A stretch of 64,000 nt of DNA from Aphanomyces cochlioides (GCA_019828595.1 JAHQRK010000029.1:558001-622000), one strand, 5' to 3'; counted from the stretch's first letter, positions 35,706-50,923 are shown. Notes: generated by a model not told the origin, from the letters alone. Program-made: numbers and translations.

Positions 35706-35776
35706 GCCTCTGCCGATGATCGAAATCGGGACCTCCTGCACCCTAAGCAGGAATCATACCACTAGACCACAGAGGC
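35706..35776 (-). tRNA. tRNA-Pro(AGG), copy C, U7
   Basis: Identical to the U1 copy C. Confidence 0.85.
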
Positions 35777-37029
35777 ACTCATACTTCTACAAATCTGATG
35801 ACATACATTCTCCATGCAATAGCAACACATTTGCCTCGACTTTCAATCTCTAAAGACACATCATGCATCGTACTCTAAACTTTACCAACTTCTAAAAAGA
35901 CGCATTCTCCTCCAAAACACGATACATCATTTTCACACAATAACATATTATACTCATCGCAGCATATATTGCGCTTTTCGGTGGCATAATCAGAGATGAG
36001 ATTTTACACGTCGGCGCATCGACTGACAACCTACCGAGAATACCATCCTCACAGCTCAGACCAGAATGTCTACTTGGGTCCTCTCGGACTATTCCTCAAT
36101 GCAATAGGGTCAAAAATAGTTGCATAGATATTACTCTCCATGTACCAATTGCCCACGGACGTGGAACAAAGTGCAATGACAACCGACGTCGAACTGCAAT
36201 TTTACAGATTTTGTAGGCACCTGATGAAAAGGCCAAGATAAGCTCAACCAGAAAAAGATAGATTAAATATTTTTTTAATGTTTTTGACACGCACGTGATC
36301 TTGAATTGTGAGGAAATCAGATCAGTCACCAGAATACGACGACATAGTCGGACTGGTTATCCTTTCAGTCCCAGACATGGGTAATTTGTTCAAAATTGAA
36401 TTGAAAACGAAGATGTTTGATTTACAATCGAGAAGTTCTGTCTGTTTTCATTCTTGAGAACCAAAACTCACGTTACAGAAGTACAGTTGGAGGACATGAA
36501 TCCGATTCCCCTCTAAATAGAGAACAAATATACTTACTTGACAAATAAACATAAGTTTTTGTTGGATCTCTTTGATCCACGCGCTATCTTGTTGAATTGT
36601 GTCTTACTGTGCCATCGTGGATGGTTTTACGAAACAGTAAAGATTGCAATGTATGTGGAGGTTTTGGAACGTTGTATAGTGAAAGCACGATCTGTCTTTT
36701 CACTTGACAAATAGACCTGTCGTGCTCCACATATGCATGCCACAGTACACATTATTTGACTCGTTTTCTTCGGGGGAGATTCAAATCCAAACCTGTTTGT
36801 CTGGCGTAGATATTCGTAAAGCTATGTTAAGACCTCGAACGTTTGACCTAAACACTGAGGTGGATGTTCGTTGTGTTTCTCATAAGACTTGATCTATTTG
36901 TTCTGGTTTTGTCAGACAAACGAGAATTCTTGGGACAAATCCCTTGCGAAGAAATAAAATATACAAACTTGGTGCATGCGATATAGTAGGTATATGCCGT
37001 AGAAGGTAAATTGGAGTGATAAAAAGATG

Positions 37030-37081
37030 GCCTCTGCCGATGATCGAAATTGGGACCTCCTGCACCCTAAGCAGGAATCAT
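37030..37081 (-). pseudogene. Truncated tRNA-Pro, copy A relic, U8
   Basis: 52-nt relic broken at ATCAT. Confidence 0.9.
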
Positions 37082-38068
37082 TCGCATGAAGCCTATCGAA
37101 TATGTTCAACTTGGGGTAGTCTCAATGTTGGTCGGTCTCATTTGTCTGTATAACGTACTGAAGCCATCTCAATAATTTGTGCAGGCATCTATCTATGGTT
37201 TTTGTGCGACAGTTTAGCCTTGTACAACGGATTCAAATCCCTGTACCCAGATATGTGGGTAGCACGATATGTGGGTAGCACGATGTGTGGTATTTGTCAT
37301 GTCAGAGACAATTGAACTTTTCATAATTCTAAGCAGAGTCTCCTGAATACACCCAGATAAAATGCCATGATCTACATTGATGCTTGTGGAAAAGTTTACA
37401 CAAGTAAATGTGTTCAATAGTGCACAAAGACAATACTTATCCTTCGACGACTAGGAGTTGTAATATTGGAATGATGTTAATGAAACAAGCTAAGACAAGG
37501 GTAATTTCTGAGAACTTTGTGGCAGATACAGCAAACTAACTATATCTACCATCACATCGAGCGAAAACTTTTCCTTAAGAAACGGTACAACAGGGTCAAA
37601 TATCGTATTTAGGTTGTATGCTTTCAGTTGGGGATCAATGAATACATGATATGCCAAACAATTTGCAAGCGATGAGGGATTTTTTTGCTATGTCGACGAG
37701 AATGAAATCCGCACGGACAATCCGCACGGACAACATCAAAGTATAATCTAGAGCGCAAAAATGCATGCATATTCTACAAGTTTTGCAAACCATCCATACT
37801 TACTTCAATAACTGAATAATTTATTGTTTATTATGGATTCTATCGAACAACATTGCCATTGATTCCACCAAGTTTTGCTCAACACATTGACTTCTTCCTA
37901 AAGCTAGCTTGTCAAATACACCATTTTCATAAAATACTGCATTGAAACCTCTGAATAACTTCTATCGAGAACCATTTTATAACATGTTGGATGTGGTGAA
38001 CATGGATGGTGGTGGATACTTCAGCAATTGAGGTAGGTTTGACAGAACTGCAGAAACGAAAAAAGATG

Positions 38069-38139
38069 GCCTCTGCCGATGATCGAAATCGGGACCTCCT
38101 GCACCCTAAGCAGGAATCATACCACTAGACCACAGAGGC
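38069..38139 (-). tRNA. tRNA-Pro(AGG), copy C, U8
   Basis: Identical to the U1 copy C. Confidence 0.85.
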
Positions 38140-39392
38140 ACTCATACTTCTACAAATCTGATGACATACATTCTCCATGCAATAGCAACACATTTGCCTC
38201 GACTTTCAATCTCTAAAGACACATCATGCATCGTACTCTAAACTTTACCAACTTCTAAAAAGACGCATTCTCCTCCAAAACACGATACATCATTTTCACA
38301 CAATAACATATTATACTCATCGCAGCATATATTGCGCTTTTCGGTGGCATAATCAGAGATGAGATTTTACACGTCGGCGCATCGACTGACAACCTACCGA
38401 GAATACCATCCTCACAGCTCAGACCAGAATGTCTACTTGGGTCCTCTCGGACTATTCCTCAATGCAATAGGGTCAAAAATAGTTGCATAGATATTACTCT
38501 CCATGTACCAATTGCCCACGGACGTGGAACAAAGTGCAATGACAACCGACGTCGAACTGCAATTTTACAGATTTTGTAGGCACCTGATGAAAAGGCCAAG
38601 ATAAGCTCAACCAGAAAAAGATAGATTAAATATTTTTTTAATGTTTTTGACACGCACGTGATCTTGAATTGTGAGGAAATCAGATCAGTCACCAGAATAC
38701 GACGACATAGTCGGACTGGTTATCCTTTCAGTCCCAGACATGGGTAATTTGTTCAAAATTGAATTGAAAACGAAGATGTTTGATTTACAATCGAGAAGTT
38801 CTGTCTGTTTTCATTCTTGAGAACCAAAACTCACGTTACAGAAGTACAGTTGGAGGACATGAATCCGATTCCCCTCTAAATAGAGAACAAATATACTTAC
38901 TTGACAAATAAACATAAGTTTTTGTTGGATCTCTTTGATCCACGCGCTATCTTGTTGAATTGTGTCTTACTGTGCCATCGTGGATGGTTTTACGAAACAG
39001 TAAAGATTGCAATGTATGTGGAGGTTTTGGAACGTTGTATAGTGAAAGCACGATCTGTCTTTTCACTTGACAAATAGACCTGTCGTGCTCCACATATGCA
39101 TGCCACAGTACACATTATTTGACTCGTTTTCTTCGGGGGAGATTCAAATCCAAACCTGTTTGTCTGGCGTAGATATTCGTAAAGCTATGTTAAGACCTCG
39201 AACGTTTGACCTAAACACTGAGGTGGATGTTCGTTGTGTTTCTCATAAGACTTGATCTATTTGTTCTGGTTTTGTCAGACAAACGAGAATTCTTGGGACA
39301 AATCCCTTGCGAAGAAATAAAATATACAAACTTGGTGCATGCGATATAGTAGGTATATGCCGTAGAAGGTAAATTGGAGTGATAAAAAGATG

Positions 39393-39444
39393 GCCTCTGC
39401 CGATGATCGAAATTGGGACCTCCTGCACCCTAAGCAGGAATCAT
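39393..39444 (-). pseudogene. Truncated tRNA-Pro, copy A relic, U9
   Basis: 52-nt relic broken at ATCAT. Confidence 0.9.
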
Positions 39445-40431
39445 TCGCATGAAGCCTATCGAATATGTTCAACTTGGGGTAGTCTCAATGTTGGTCGGTC
39501 TCATTTGTCTGTATAACGTACTGAAGCCATCTCAATAATTTGTGCAGGCATCTATCTATGGTTTTTGTGCGACAGTTTAGCCTTGTACAACGGATTCAAA
39601 TCCCTGTACCCAGATATGTGGGTAGCACGATATGTGGGTAGCACGATGTGTGGTATTTGTCATGTCAGAGACAATTGAACTTTTCATAATTCTAAGCAGA
39701 GTCTCCTGAATACACCCAGATAAAATGCCATGATCTACATTGATGCTTGTGGAAAAGTTTACACAAGTAAATGTGTTCAATAGTGCACAAAGACAATACT
39801 TATCCTTCGACGACTAGGAGTTGTAATATTGGAATGATGTTAATGAAACAAGCTAAGACAAGGGTAATTTCTGAGAACTTTGTGGCAGATACAGCAAACT
39901 AACTATATCTACCATCACATCGAGCGAAAACTTTTCCTTAAGAAACGGTACAACAGGGTCAAATATCGTATTTAGGTTGTATGCTTTCAGTTGGGGATCA
40001 ATGAATACATGATATGCCAAACAATTTGCAAGCGATGAGGGATTTTTTTGCTATGTCGACGAGAATGAAATCCGCACGGACAATCCGCACGGACAACATC
40101 AAAGTATAATCTAGAGCGCAAAAATGCATGCATATTCTACAAGTTTTGCAAACCATCCATACTTACTTCAATAACTGAATAATTTATTGTTTATTATGGA
40201 TTCTATCGAACAACATTGCCATTGATTCCACCAAGTTTTGCTCAACACATTGACTTCTTCCTAAAGCTAGCTTGTCAAATACACCATTTTCATAAAATAC
40301 TGCATTGAAACCTCTGAATAACTTCTATCGAGAACCATTTTATAACATGTTGGATGTGGTGAACATGGATGGTGGTGGATACTTCAGCAATTGAGGTAGG
40401 TTTGACAGAACTGCAGAAACGAAAAAAGATG

Positions 40432-40502
40432 GCCTCTGCCGATGATCGAAATCGGGACCTCCTGCACCCTAAGCAGGAATCATACCACTAGACCACAGAG
40501 GC
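40432..40502 (-). tRNA. tRNA-Pro(AGG), copy C, U9
   Basis: Identical to the U1 copy C. Confidence 0.85.
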
Positions 40503-41755
40503 ACTCATACTTCTACAAATCTGATGACATACATTCTCCATGCAATAGCAACACATTTGCCTCGACTTTCAATCTCTAAAGACACATCATGCATCGTACT
40601 CTAAACTTTACCAACTTCTAAAAAGACGCATTCTCCTCCAAAACACGATACATCATTTTCACACAATAACATATTATACTCATCGCAGCATATATTGCGC
40701 TTTTCGGTGGCATAATCAGAGATGAGATTTTACACGTCGGCGCATCGACTGACAACCTACCGAGAATACCATCCTCACAGCTCAGACCAGAATGTCTACT
40801 TGGGTCCTCTCGGACTATTCCTCAATGCAATAGGGTCAAAAATAGTTGCATAGATATTACTCTCCATGTACCAATTGCCCACGGACGTGGAACAAAGTGC
40901 AATGAAAACCGACGTCGAACTGCAATTTTACAGATTTTGTAGGCACCTGATGAAAAGGCCAAGATAAGCTCAACCAGAAAAAGATAGATTAAATATTTTT
41001 TTAATGTTTTTGACACGCACGTGATCTTGAATTGTGAGAAAAATCAACAGTCACCAGAATACGACGACATAGTCGGACTGGTTATCCTTTCAGTCCCAGA
41101 CATGGGTAATTTGTTCAAAACTGAATTGAAAACGAAGATGTTTGATTTACAATCGAGAAGTTCTGTCTGTTTTCATTCTTGAGAACCAAAACTCACGTTA
41201 CAGAAGTACAGTTGGAGGACATGAATCCGATTCCCCTCTAAATAGAGAACAAATATACTTACTTGACAAATAAACATAAGTTTTTGTTGGATCTCTTTGA
41301 TCCACGCGCTATCTTGTTGAATTGTGTCTTACTGTGCCATCGTGGATGGTTTTACGAAACAGTAAAGATTGCAATGTATGTGGAGGTTTTGGAACGTTGT
41401 ATAGTGAAAGCACGATCTGTCTTTTCACTTGACAAATAGACCTGTCGTGCTCCACATATGCATGCCACAGTACACATTATTTGACTCGTTTTCTCGGGGG
41501 GGAGATTCAAATCCAAACCTGTTTGTCTGGCGTAGATATTCGTAAAGCTATGTTAAGACCTCGAACGTTTGACCTAAACACTGAGGTGGATGTTCGTTGT
41601 GTTTCTCATAAGACTTGATCTATTTGTTCTGGTTTTGTCAGACAAACGAGAATTCTTGGGACAAATCCCTTGCGAAGAAATAAAATATACAAACTTGGTG
41701 CATGCGATATAGTAGGTATATGCCGTAGAAGGTAAATTGGAGTGATAAAAAGATG

Positions 41756-41807
41756 GCCTCTGCCGATGATCGAAATTGGGACCTCCTGCACCCTAAGCAG
41801 GAATCAT
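41756..41807 (-). pseudogene. Truncated tRNA-Pro, copy A relic, U10
   Basis: 52-nt relic broken at ATCAT. Confidence 0.9.
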
Positions 41808-42794
41808 TCGCATGAAGCCTATCGAATATGTTCAACTTGGGGTAGTCTCAATGTTGGTCGGTCTCATTTGTCTGTATAACGTACTGAAGCCATCTCAATA
41901 ATTTGTGCAGGCATCTATCTATGCTTTTTGTGCGACAGTTTAGCCTTATACAACGGATTCAAATCCCTGTACCCAGATATGTGGGTAGCACGATATGTGG
42001 GTAGCACGATGTGTGGTATTTGTCATGTCAGAGACAATTGGACTTTTCATAATTCTAAGCAGAGTCTCCTGAATACACCCAGATAAAATGCCATGATCTA
42101 CATTGATGCTTGTGGAAAAGTTCACACAAGTAAATGTGTTCAATAGTGCACAAAGACAATACTTATCCTTCGACGACTAGGAGTTGTAATATTGGAATGA
42201 TGTTAATGAAACAAGCTAAGACAAGGGTAATTTCTGAGAACTTTGTGGCAGATACAGCAAACTAACTATATCTACCATCACATCGAGCGAAAACTTTTCC
42301 TTAAGAAACGGTACAACAGGGTCAAATATCGTATTTAGGTTGTATGCTTTCAGTTGGGGATCAATGAATACATGATATGCCAAACAATTTGCAAGCGATG
42401 AGGGATTTTTTTGCTATGTCGACGAGAATGAAATCCGCACGGACAATCCGCACGGACAACATCAAAGTATAATCTAGAGCGCAAAAATGCATGCATATTC
42501 TACAAGTTTTGCAAACCATCCATACTTACTTCAATAACTGAATAATTTATTGTTTATTATGGATTCTATCGAACAACATTGCCATTGATTCCACCAAGTT
42601 TTGCTCAACACATTGACTTCTTCCTAAAGCTAGCTTGTCAAATACACCATTTTCATAAAATACTGCATTGAAACCTCTGAATAACTTCTATCGAGAACCA
42701 TTTTATAACATGTTGGATGTGGTGAACATGGATGGTGGTGGATACTTCAGCAATTGAGGTAGGTTTGACAGAACTGCAGAAACGAAAAAAGATG

Positions 42795-42865
42795 GCCTCT
42801 GCCGATGATCGAAATCGGGACCTCCTGCACCCTAAGCAGGAATCATACCACTAGACCACAGAGGC
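42795..42865 (-). tRNA. tRNA-Pro(AGG), copy C, U10
   Basis: Identical to the U1 copy C. Confidence 0.85.
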
Positions 42866-44119
42866 ACTCATACTTCTACAAATCTGATGACATACATTCT
42901 CCATGCAATAGCAACACATTTGCCTCGACTTTCAATCTCTAAAGACACATCATGCATCGTACTCTAAACTTTACCAACTTCTAAAAAGACGCATTCTCCT
43001 CCAAAACACGATACATCATTTTCACACAATAACATATTATACTCATCGCAGCATATATTGCGCTTTTCGGTGGCATAATCAGAGATGAGATTTTACACGT
43101 CGGCGCATCGACTGACAACCTACCGAGAATACCATCCTCACAGCTCAGACCAGAATGTCTACTTGGGTCCTCTCGGACTATTCCTCAATGCAATAGGGTC
43201 AAAAATAGTTGCATAGATATTACTCTCCCATGTACCAATTGCCCACGGACGTGGAACAAAGTGCAATGAAAACCGACGTCGAACTGCAATTTTACAGATT
43301 TTGTAGGCACCTGATGAAAAGGCCAAGATAAGCTCAACCAGAAAAAGATAGATTAAATATTTTTTTAATGTTTTTGACACGCACGTGATCTTGAATTGTG
43401 AGGAAATCAGATCAGTCACCAGAATACGACGACATAGTCGGACTGGTTATCCTTTCAGTCCCAGACATGGGTAATTTGTTCAAAATTGAATTGAAAACGA
43501 AGATGTTTGATTTACAATCGAGAAGTTCTGTCTGTTTTCATTCTTGAGAACCAAAACTCACGTTACAGAAGTACAGTTGGAGGACATGAATCCGATTCCC
43601 CTCTAAATAGAGAACAAATATACTTACTTGACAAATAAACATAAGTTTTTGTTGGATCTCTTTGATCCACGCGCTATCTTGTTGAATTGTGTCTTACTGT
43701 GCCATCGTGGATGGTTTTACGAAACAGTAAAGATTGCAATGTATGTGGAGGTTTTGGAACGTTGTATAGTGAAAGCACGATCTGTCTTTTCACTTGACAA
43801 ATAGACCTGTCGTGCTCCACATATACATGCCACAGTACACATTATTTGACTCGTTTTCTTCGGGGGAGATTCAAATCCAAACCTGTTTGTCTGGCGTAGA
43901 TATTCGTAAAGCTATGTTAAGACCTCGAACGTTTGACCTAAACACTGAGGTGGATGTTCGTTGTGTTTCTCATAAGACTTGATCTATTTGTTCTGGTTTT
44001 GTCAGACAAACGAGAATTCTTGGGACAAATCCCTTGCGAAGAAATAAAATATACAAACTTGGTGCATGCGATATAGTAGGTATATGCCGTAGAAGGTAAA
44101 TTGGAGTGATAAAAAGATG

Positions 44120-44190
44120 GCCTCTGCCGATGATCGAAATCGGGACCTCCTGCACCCTAAGCAGGAATCATACCACTAGACCACAGAGGC
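44120..44190 (-). tRNA. tRNA-Pro(AGG), copy A, U11 (intact T-stem)
   Basis: Identical to copy C, with G51 restored or ancestral. Confidence 0.82.
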
Positions 44191-44470
44191 TTTGTTGACA
44201 AAACTGTAGGTATCTGCCATTCAATCCCCAGATTTCCTGACGATACTGCTTCCAATTTCTCGTCGTTTGCACAAATTTATTCGATACCGTTGCATCCTGT
44301 CCGTGCATGATCGCCATGTCGTCATTTATCCCCTATTAAGAATGTATGGACAAGAATGTCGACGACTCTGGGTGATAGTTCGCGCTCAAGATGGTGGAGC
44401 ACGCCAAATCTAACCATTGTGAATGAATGCCATGTGACATAAAAATATGTCCACTAAAGATGTCAACAAA

Positions 44471-44541
44471 GCCTCTGTGGTCTAGTGGTATGATTCCTGC
44501 TTAGGGTGCAGGAGGTTCCGATTTCGATCATCGGCAGAGGC
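44471..44541 (+). tRNA. tRNA-Pro(AGG), copy B, U11
   Basis: Full length, T48 variant. Confidence 0.8.
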
Positions 44542-46198
44542 CACCTTTTTCTCTCGACCATGTCACAAACTCCTATATGAAATCACACATTTCATCCATG
44601 TCTTGTGTAACAATCGTGTTTTTCTTGTAGTTGGCTCAAATGCATGTGTAGGGTGTCAAGACTTGATTTTGACTATACTTTCCACGTGCTGCTGAGGGAA
44701 ATCATCATGGCGACGCCTTATCGCTCACCTTAAGCTCAGACGGACCTACGCCCCAGGGGTACACTACTTCGCTGTGCATTGCGATTTCAGTTCATCAATT
44801 GATTTTCTTCCGACTGAACAAAACAACAATGGAAGAAATTGTCCGCCCCCCAACAGTCAACTCGTACCACTTATATGGTATGGCATGTCACCACACCAAT
44901 CTCTGACAACACTAACAAATCATAAACACTACTAAAATACCGAGCGTATTTAGACGGTTGAGTCGTAGTTCACTCGATAAACAACTCTAAATGAATATCA
45001 TCTCTTTGCACATTCCAACCAAGAAACATCAAAACAAAACAATCTAATAATTACTTTTCTATGGTATGAATTGAGTCGTCTTTCAACATAACGTATAGTT
45101 TGTCGGGGAATGTCATTGATATATTCCTGCTAACCTGCGGTGTCATTTCCTCGTGAAAAGATCGCTAATCCGCGTACTCGACAAAGTACTTAGTTACTGT
45201 GGCAATATCATTCGCATGAAGCCTATCGAATATGTTCAACTTGGGGTAGTCTCAATGTTGGTCGGTCTCATTTGTCTGTATAACGTACTGAAGCCATCTC
45301 AATAATTTGTGCAGGCATCTATCTATGGTTTTTGTGCGACAGTTTAGCCTTGTACAACGGATTCAAATCCCTGTACCCAGATATGTGGGTAGCACGATAT
45401 GTGGGTAGCACGATGTGTGGTATTTGTCATGTCAGAGACAATTGAACTTTTCATAATTCTAAGCAGAGTCTCCTGAATACACCCAGATAAAATGCCATGA
45501 TCTACATTGATGCTTGTGGAAAAGTTTACACAAGTAAATGTGTTCAATAGTGCACAAAGACAATACTTATCCTTCGACGACTAGGAGTTGTAATATTGGA
45601 ATGATGTTAATGAAACAAGCTAAGACAAGGGTAATTTCTGAGAACTTTGTGGCAGATACAGCAAACTAACTATATCTACCATCACATCGAGCGAAAACTT
45701 TTCCTTAAGAAACGGTACAACAGGGTCAAATATCGTATTTAGGTTGTATGCTTTCAGTTGGGGATCAATGAATACATGATATGCCAAACAATTTGCAAGC
45801 GATGAGGGATTTTTTTGCTATGTCGACGAGAATGAAATCCGCACGGACAATCCGCACGGACAACATCAAAGTATAATCTAGAGCGCAAAAATGCATGCAT
45901 ATTCTACAAGTTTTGCAAACCATCCATACTTACTTCAATAACTGAATAATTTATTGTTTATTATGGATTCTATCGAACAACATTGCCATTGATTCCACCA
46001 AGTTTTGCTCAACACATTGACTTCTTCCTAAAGCTAGCTTGTCAAATACACCATTTTCATAAAATACTGCATTGAAACCTCTGAATAACTTCTATCGAGA
46101 ACCATTTTATAACATGTTGGATGTGGTGAACATGGATGGTGGTGGATACTTCAGCAATTGAGGTAGGTTTGACAGAACTGCAGAAACGAAAAAAGATG

Positions 46199-46269
46199 GC
46201 CTCTGCCGATGATCGAAATCGGGACCTCCTGCACCCTAAGCAGGAATCATACCACTAGACCACAGAGGC
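46199..46269 (-). tRNA. tRNA-Pro(AGG), copy C, U11
   Basis: Identical to the U1 copy C. Confidence 0.85.
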
Positions 46270-47522
46270 ACTCATACTTCTACAAATCTGATGACATACA
46301 TTCTCCATGCAATAGCAACACATTTGCCTCGACTTTCAATCTCTAAAGACACATCATGCATCGTACTCTAAACTTTACCAACTTCTAAAAAGACGCATTC
46401 TCCTCCAAAACACGATACATCATTTTCACACAATAACATATTATACTCATCGCAGCATATATTGCGCTTTTCGGTGGCATAATCAGAGATGAGATTTTAC
46501 ACGTCGGCGCATCGACTGACAACCTACCGAGAATACCATCCTCACAGCTCAGACCAGAATGTCTACTTGGGTCCTCTCGGACTATTCCTCAATGCAATAG
46601 GGTCAAAAATAGTTGCATAGATATTACTCTCCATGTACCAATTGCCCACGGACGTGGAACAAAGTGCAATGAAAACCGACGTCGAACTGCAATTTTACAG
46701 ATTTTGTAGGCACCTGATGAAAAGGCCAAGATAAGCTCAACCAGAAAAAGATAGATTAAATATTTTTTTAATGTTTTTGACACGCACGTGATCTTGAATT
46801 GTGAGGAAATCAGATCAGTCACCAGAATACGACGACATAGTCGGACTGGTTATCCTTTCAGTCCCAGACATGGGTAATTTGTTCAAAATTGAATTGAAAA
46901 CGAAGATGTTTGATTTACAATCGAGAAGTTCTGTCTGTTTTCATTCTTGAGAACCAAAACTCACGTTACAGAAGTACAGTTGGAGGACATGAATCCGATT
47001 CCCCTCTAAATAGAGAACAAATATACTTACTTGACAAATAAACATAAGTTTTTGTTGGATCTCTTTGATCCACGCGCTATCTTGTTGAATTGTGTCTTAC
47101 TGTGCCATCGTGGATGGTTTTACGAAACAGTAAAGATTGCAATGTATGTGGAGGTTTTGGAACGTTGTATAGTGAAAGCACGATCTGTCTTTTCACTTGA
47201 CAAATAGACCTGTCGTGCTCCACATATGCATGCCACAGTACACATTATTTGACTCGTTTTCTTCGGGGGAGATTCAAATCCAAACCTGTTTGTCTGGCGT
47301 AGATATTCGTAAAGCTATGTTAAGACCTCGAACGTTTGACCTAAACACTGAGGTGGATGTTCGTTGTGTTTCTCATAAGACTTGATCTATTTGTTCTGGT
47401 TTTGTCAGACAAACGAGAATTCTTGGGACAAATCCCTTGCGAAGAAATAAAATATACAAACTTGGTGCATGCGATATAGTAGGTATATGCCGTAGAAGGT
47501 AAATTGGAGTGATAAAAAGATG

Positions 47523-47593
47523 GCCTCTGCCGATGATCGAAATTGGGACCTCCTGCACCCTAAGCAGGAATCATACCACTAGACCACAGAGGC
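47523..47593 (-). tRNA. tRNA-Pro(AGG), copy A, U12
   Basis: Full length with the T-stem A-C mismatch. Confidence 0.7.
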
Positions 47594-47873
47594 TTTGTTG
47601 ACAAAACTGTAGGTATCTGCCATTCAATCCCCAGATTTCCTGACGATACTGCTTCCAATTTCTCGTCGTTTGCACAAATTTATTCGATACCGTTGCATCC
47701 TGTCCGTGCATGATCGCCATGTCGTCATTTATCCTCTATTAAGAATGTATGGACAAGAATGTCGACGACTCTGGGTGATAGTTCGCGCTCAAGATGGTGG
47801 AGCACGCCAAATCTAACCATTGTGAATGAATGCCATGTGACATTAAAATATGTCCACTAAAGATGTCAACAAA

Positions 47874-47944
47874 GCCTCTGTGGTCTAGTGGTATGATTCC
47901 TGCTTAGGGTGCAGGAGGTTCCGATTTCGATCATCGGCAGAGGC
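47874..47944 (+). tRNA. tRNA-Pro(AGG), copy B, U12
   Basis: Full length, T48 variant. Confidence 0.8.
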
Positions 47945-49599
47945 CACCTTTTTCTCTCGACCATGTCACAAACTCCTATATGAAATCACACATTTCATCC
48001 ATGTCTTGTGTAACAATCGTGTTTTTCTTGTAGTTGGCTCAAATGCATGTGTAGGGTGTCAAGACTTGATTTTGACTATACTTTCCACGTGCTGCTGAGG
48101 GAAATCATCATGGCGACGCCTTATCGCTCACCTTAAGCTCAGACGGACCTACGCCCCAGGGGTACATTACTTCGCTGTGCATTGCGATTTCAGTTCATCA
48201 ATTGATTTTCTTCCGACTGAACAAAACAACAATGGAAGAAATTGTCCCCCCCAACAGTCAACTCGTACCACTTATATGGTATGGCATGTCACCACACCAA
48301 TCTCTGACAACACTAACAAATCATAAACACTACTAAAATACCGAGCGTATTTAGACAGTTGAGTCGTAGTTCACTCGATAAACAACTCTAAATGGATATC
48401 ATCTCTTTGCACATTCCAACCAAGAAACATCAAAACAAAACAATCTAATAATTACTTTTCTATGGTATGAATTGAGTCGTCTTTCAACATAACGTATAGT
48501 TTGTCGGGGAATGTCATTGATATATTCCTGCTAACCTGCGGTGTCATTTCCTCGTGAAAAGATCGCTAATCCGCGTACTCGACAAAGTACTTAGTTACTG
48601 TGGCAATATCATTCGCATGAAGCCTATCGAATATGTTCAACTTGGGGTAGTCTCAATGTTGGTCGGTCTCATTTGTCTGTATAACGTACTGAAGCCATCT
48701 CAATAATTTGTGCAGGCATCTATCTATGGTTTTTGTGCGACAGTTTAGCCTTATACAACGGATTCAAATCCCTGTACCCAGATATGTGGGTAGCACGATA
48801 TGTGGGTAGCACGATGTGTGGTATTTGTCATGTCAGAGACAATTGAACTTTTCATAATTCTAAGCAGAGTCTCCTGAATACACCCAGATAAAATGCCATG
48901 ATCTACATTGATGCTTGTGGAAAAGTTTACACAAGTAAATGTGTTCAATAGTGCACAAAGACAATACTTATCCTTCGACGACTAGGAGCTGTAATATTGG
49001 AATGATGTTAATGAAACAAGCTAAGACAAGGGTAATTTCTGAGAACTTTGTGGCAGATACAGCAAACTAACTATATCTACCATCACATCGAGCGAAAACT
49101 TTTCCTTAAGAAACGGTACAACAGGGTCAAATATCGTATTTAGGTTGTATGCTTTCAGTTGGGGATCAATGAATACATGATATGCCAAACAATTTGCAAG
49201 CGATGAGGGATTTTTTTGCTATGTCGACGAGAATGAAATCCGCACGGACAATCCGCACGGACAACATCAAAGTATAATCTAGAGCGCAAAAATGCATGCA
49301 TATTCTACAAGTTTTGCAAACCATCCATACTTACTTCAATAACTGAATAACTTATTGTTTATTATGGATTCTATCGAACAACATTGCCATTGATTCCACC
49401 AAGTTTTGCTCAACACATTGACTTCTTCCTAAAGCTTGCTTGTCAAATACACCATTTTCATAAAATACTGCATTGAAACCTCTGAATAACTTCTATCGAG
49501 AACCATTTTATAACATGTTGGATGTGGTGAACATGGATGGTGGTGGATACTTCAGCAATTGAGGTAGGTTTGACAGAACTGCAGAAACGAAAAAAGATG

Positions 49600-49670
49600 G
49601 CCTCTGCCGATGATCGAAATCGGGACCTCCTGCACCCTAAGCAGGAATCATACCACTAGACCACAGAGGC
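49600..49670 (-). tRNA. tRNA-Pro(AGG), copy C, U12
   Basis: Identical to the U1 copy C. Confidence 0.85.
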
Positions 49671-50923
49671 ACTCATACTTCTACAAATCTGATGACATAC
49701 ATTCTCCATGCAATAGCAACACATTTGCCTCGACTTTCAATCTCTAAAGACACATCATGCATCGTACTCTAAACTTTACCAACTTCTAAAAAGACGCATT
49801 CTCCTCCAAAACACGATACATCATTTTCACACAATAACATATTATACTCATCGCAGCATATATTGCGCTTTTCGGTGGCATAATCAGAGATGAGATTTTA
49901 CACGTCGGCGCATCGACTGACAACCTACCGAGAATACCATCCTCACAGCTCAGACCAGAATGTCTACTTGGGTCCTCTCGGACTATTCCTCAATGCAATA
50001 GGGTCAAAAATAGTTGCATAGATATTACTCTCCATGTACCAATTGCCCACGGACGTGGAACAAAGTGCAATGAAAACCGACGTCGAACTGCAATTTTACA
50101 GATTTTGTAGGCACCTGATGAAAAGGCCAAGATAAGCTCAACCAGAAAAAGATAGATTAAATATTTTTTTAATGTTTTTGACACGCACGTGATCTTGAAT
50201 TGTGAGGAAATCAGATCAGTCACCAGAATACGACGACATAGTCGGACTGGTTATCCTTTCAGTCCCAGACATGGGTAATTTGTTCAAAATTGAATTGAAA
50301 ACGAAGATGTTTGATTTACAATCGAGAAGTTCTGTCTGTTTTCATTCTTGAGAACCAAAACTCACGTTACAGAAGTACAGTTGGAGGACATGAATCCGAT
50401 TCCCCTCTAAATAGAGAACAAATATACTTACTTGACAAATAAACATAAGTTTTTGTTGGATCTCTTTGGTCCACGCGCTATCTTGTTGAATTGTGTCTTA
50501 CTGTGCCATCGTGGATGGTTTTACGAAACAGTAAAGATTGCAATGTATGTGGAGGTTTTGGAACGTTGTATAGTGAAAGCACGATCTGTCTTTTCACTTG
50601 ACAAATAGACCTGTCGTGCTCCACATATGCATGCCACAGTACACATTATTTGACTCGTTTTCTTCGGGGGAGATTCAAATCCAAACCTGTTTGTCTGGCG
50701 TAGATATTCGTAAAGCTATGTTAAGACCTCGAACGTTTGACCTAAACACTGAGGTGGATGTTCGTTGTGTTTCTCATAAGACTTGATCTATTTGTTCTGG
50801 TTTTGTCAGACAAACGAGAATTCTAGAGACAAATCCCTTGCGAAGAAATAAAATATACAAACTTGGTGCATGCGATATAGTAGGTATATGCCGTAGAAGG
50901 TAAATTGGAGTGATAAAAAGATG

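Larger units (their letters stand above)
33961..36322. repeat. Array unit U7 (short)
   Basis: 2362 bp; lacks one G in the GGGGGAGATT run, which breaks the recurrent 62-codon frame. Confidence 0.95.
36323..38685. repeat. Array unit U8 (short)
   Basis: 2363 bp; AATGACAACC variant shared with U6 and U7. Confidence 0.95.
38686..41047. repeat. Array unit U9 (short)
   Basis: 2362 bp; altered end (GAGAAAAATCAACAG) at the junction with U10. Confidence 0.95.
41048..43412. repeat. Array unit U10 (short)
   Basis: 2365 bp; TTCTCGGGGGGG variant in the 62-codon frame and an extra C in TCTCCCATG. Confidence 0.95.
43413..46815. repeat. Array unit U11 (long)
   Basis: 3403 bp; repaired copy A and ATATACATG, as in U6. 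Confidence 0.95.
46816..50216. repeat. Array unit U12 (long)
   Basis: 3401 bp; sister of U2 by shared variants. Confidence 0.95.
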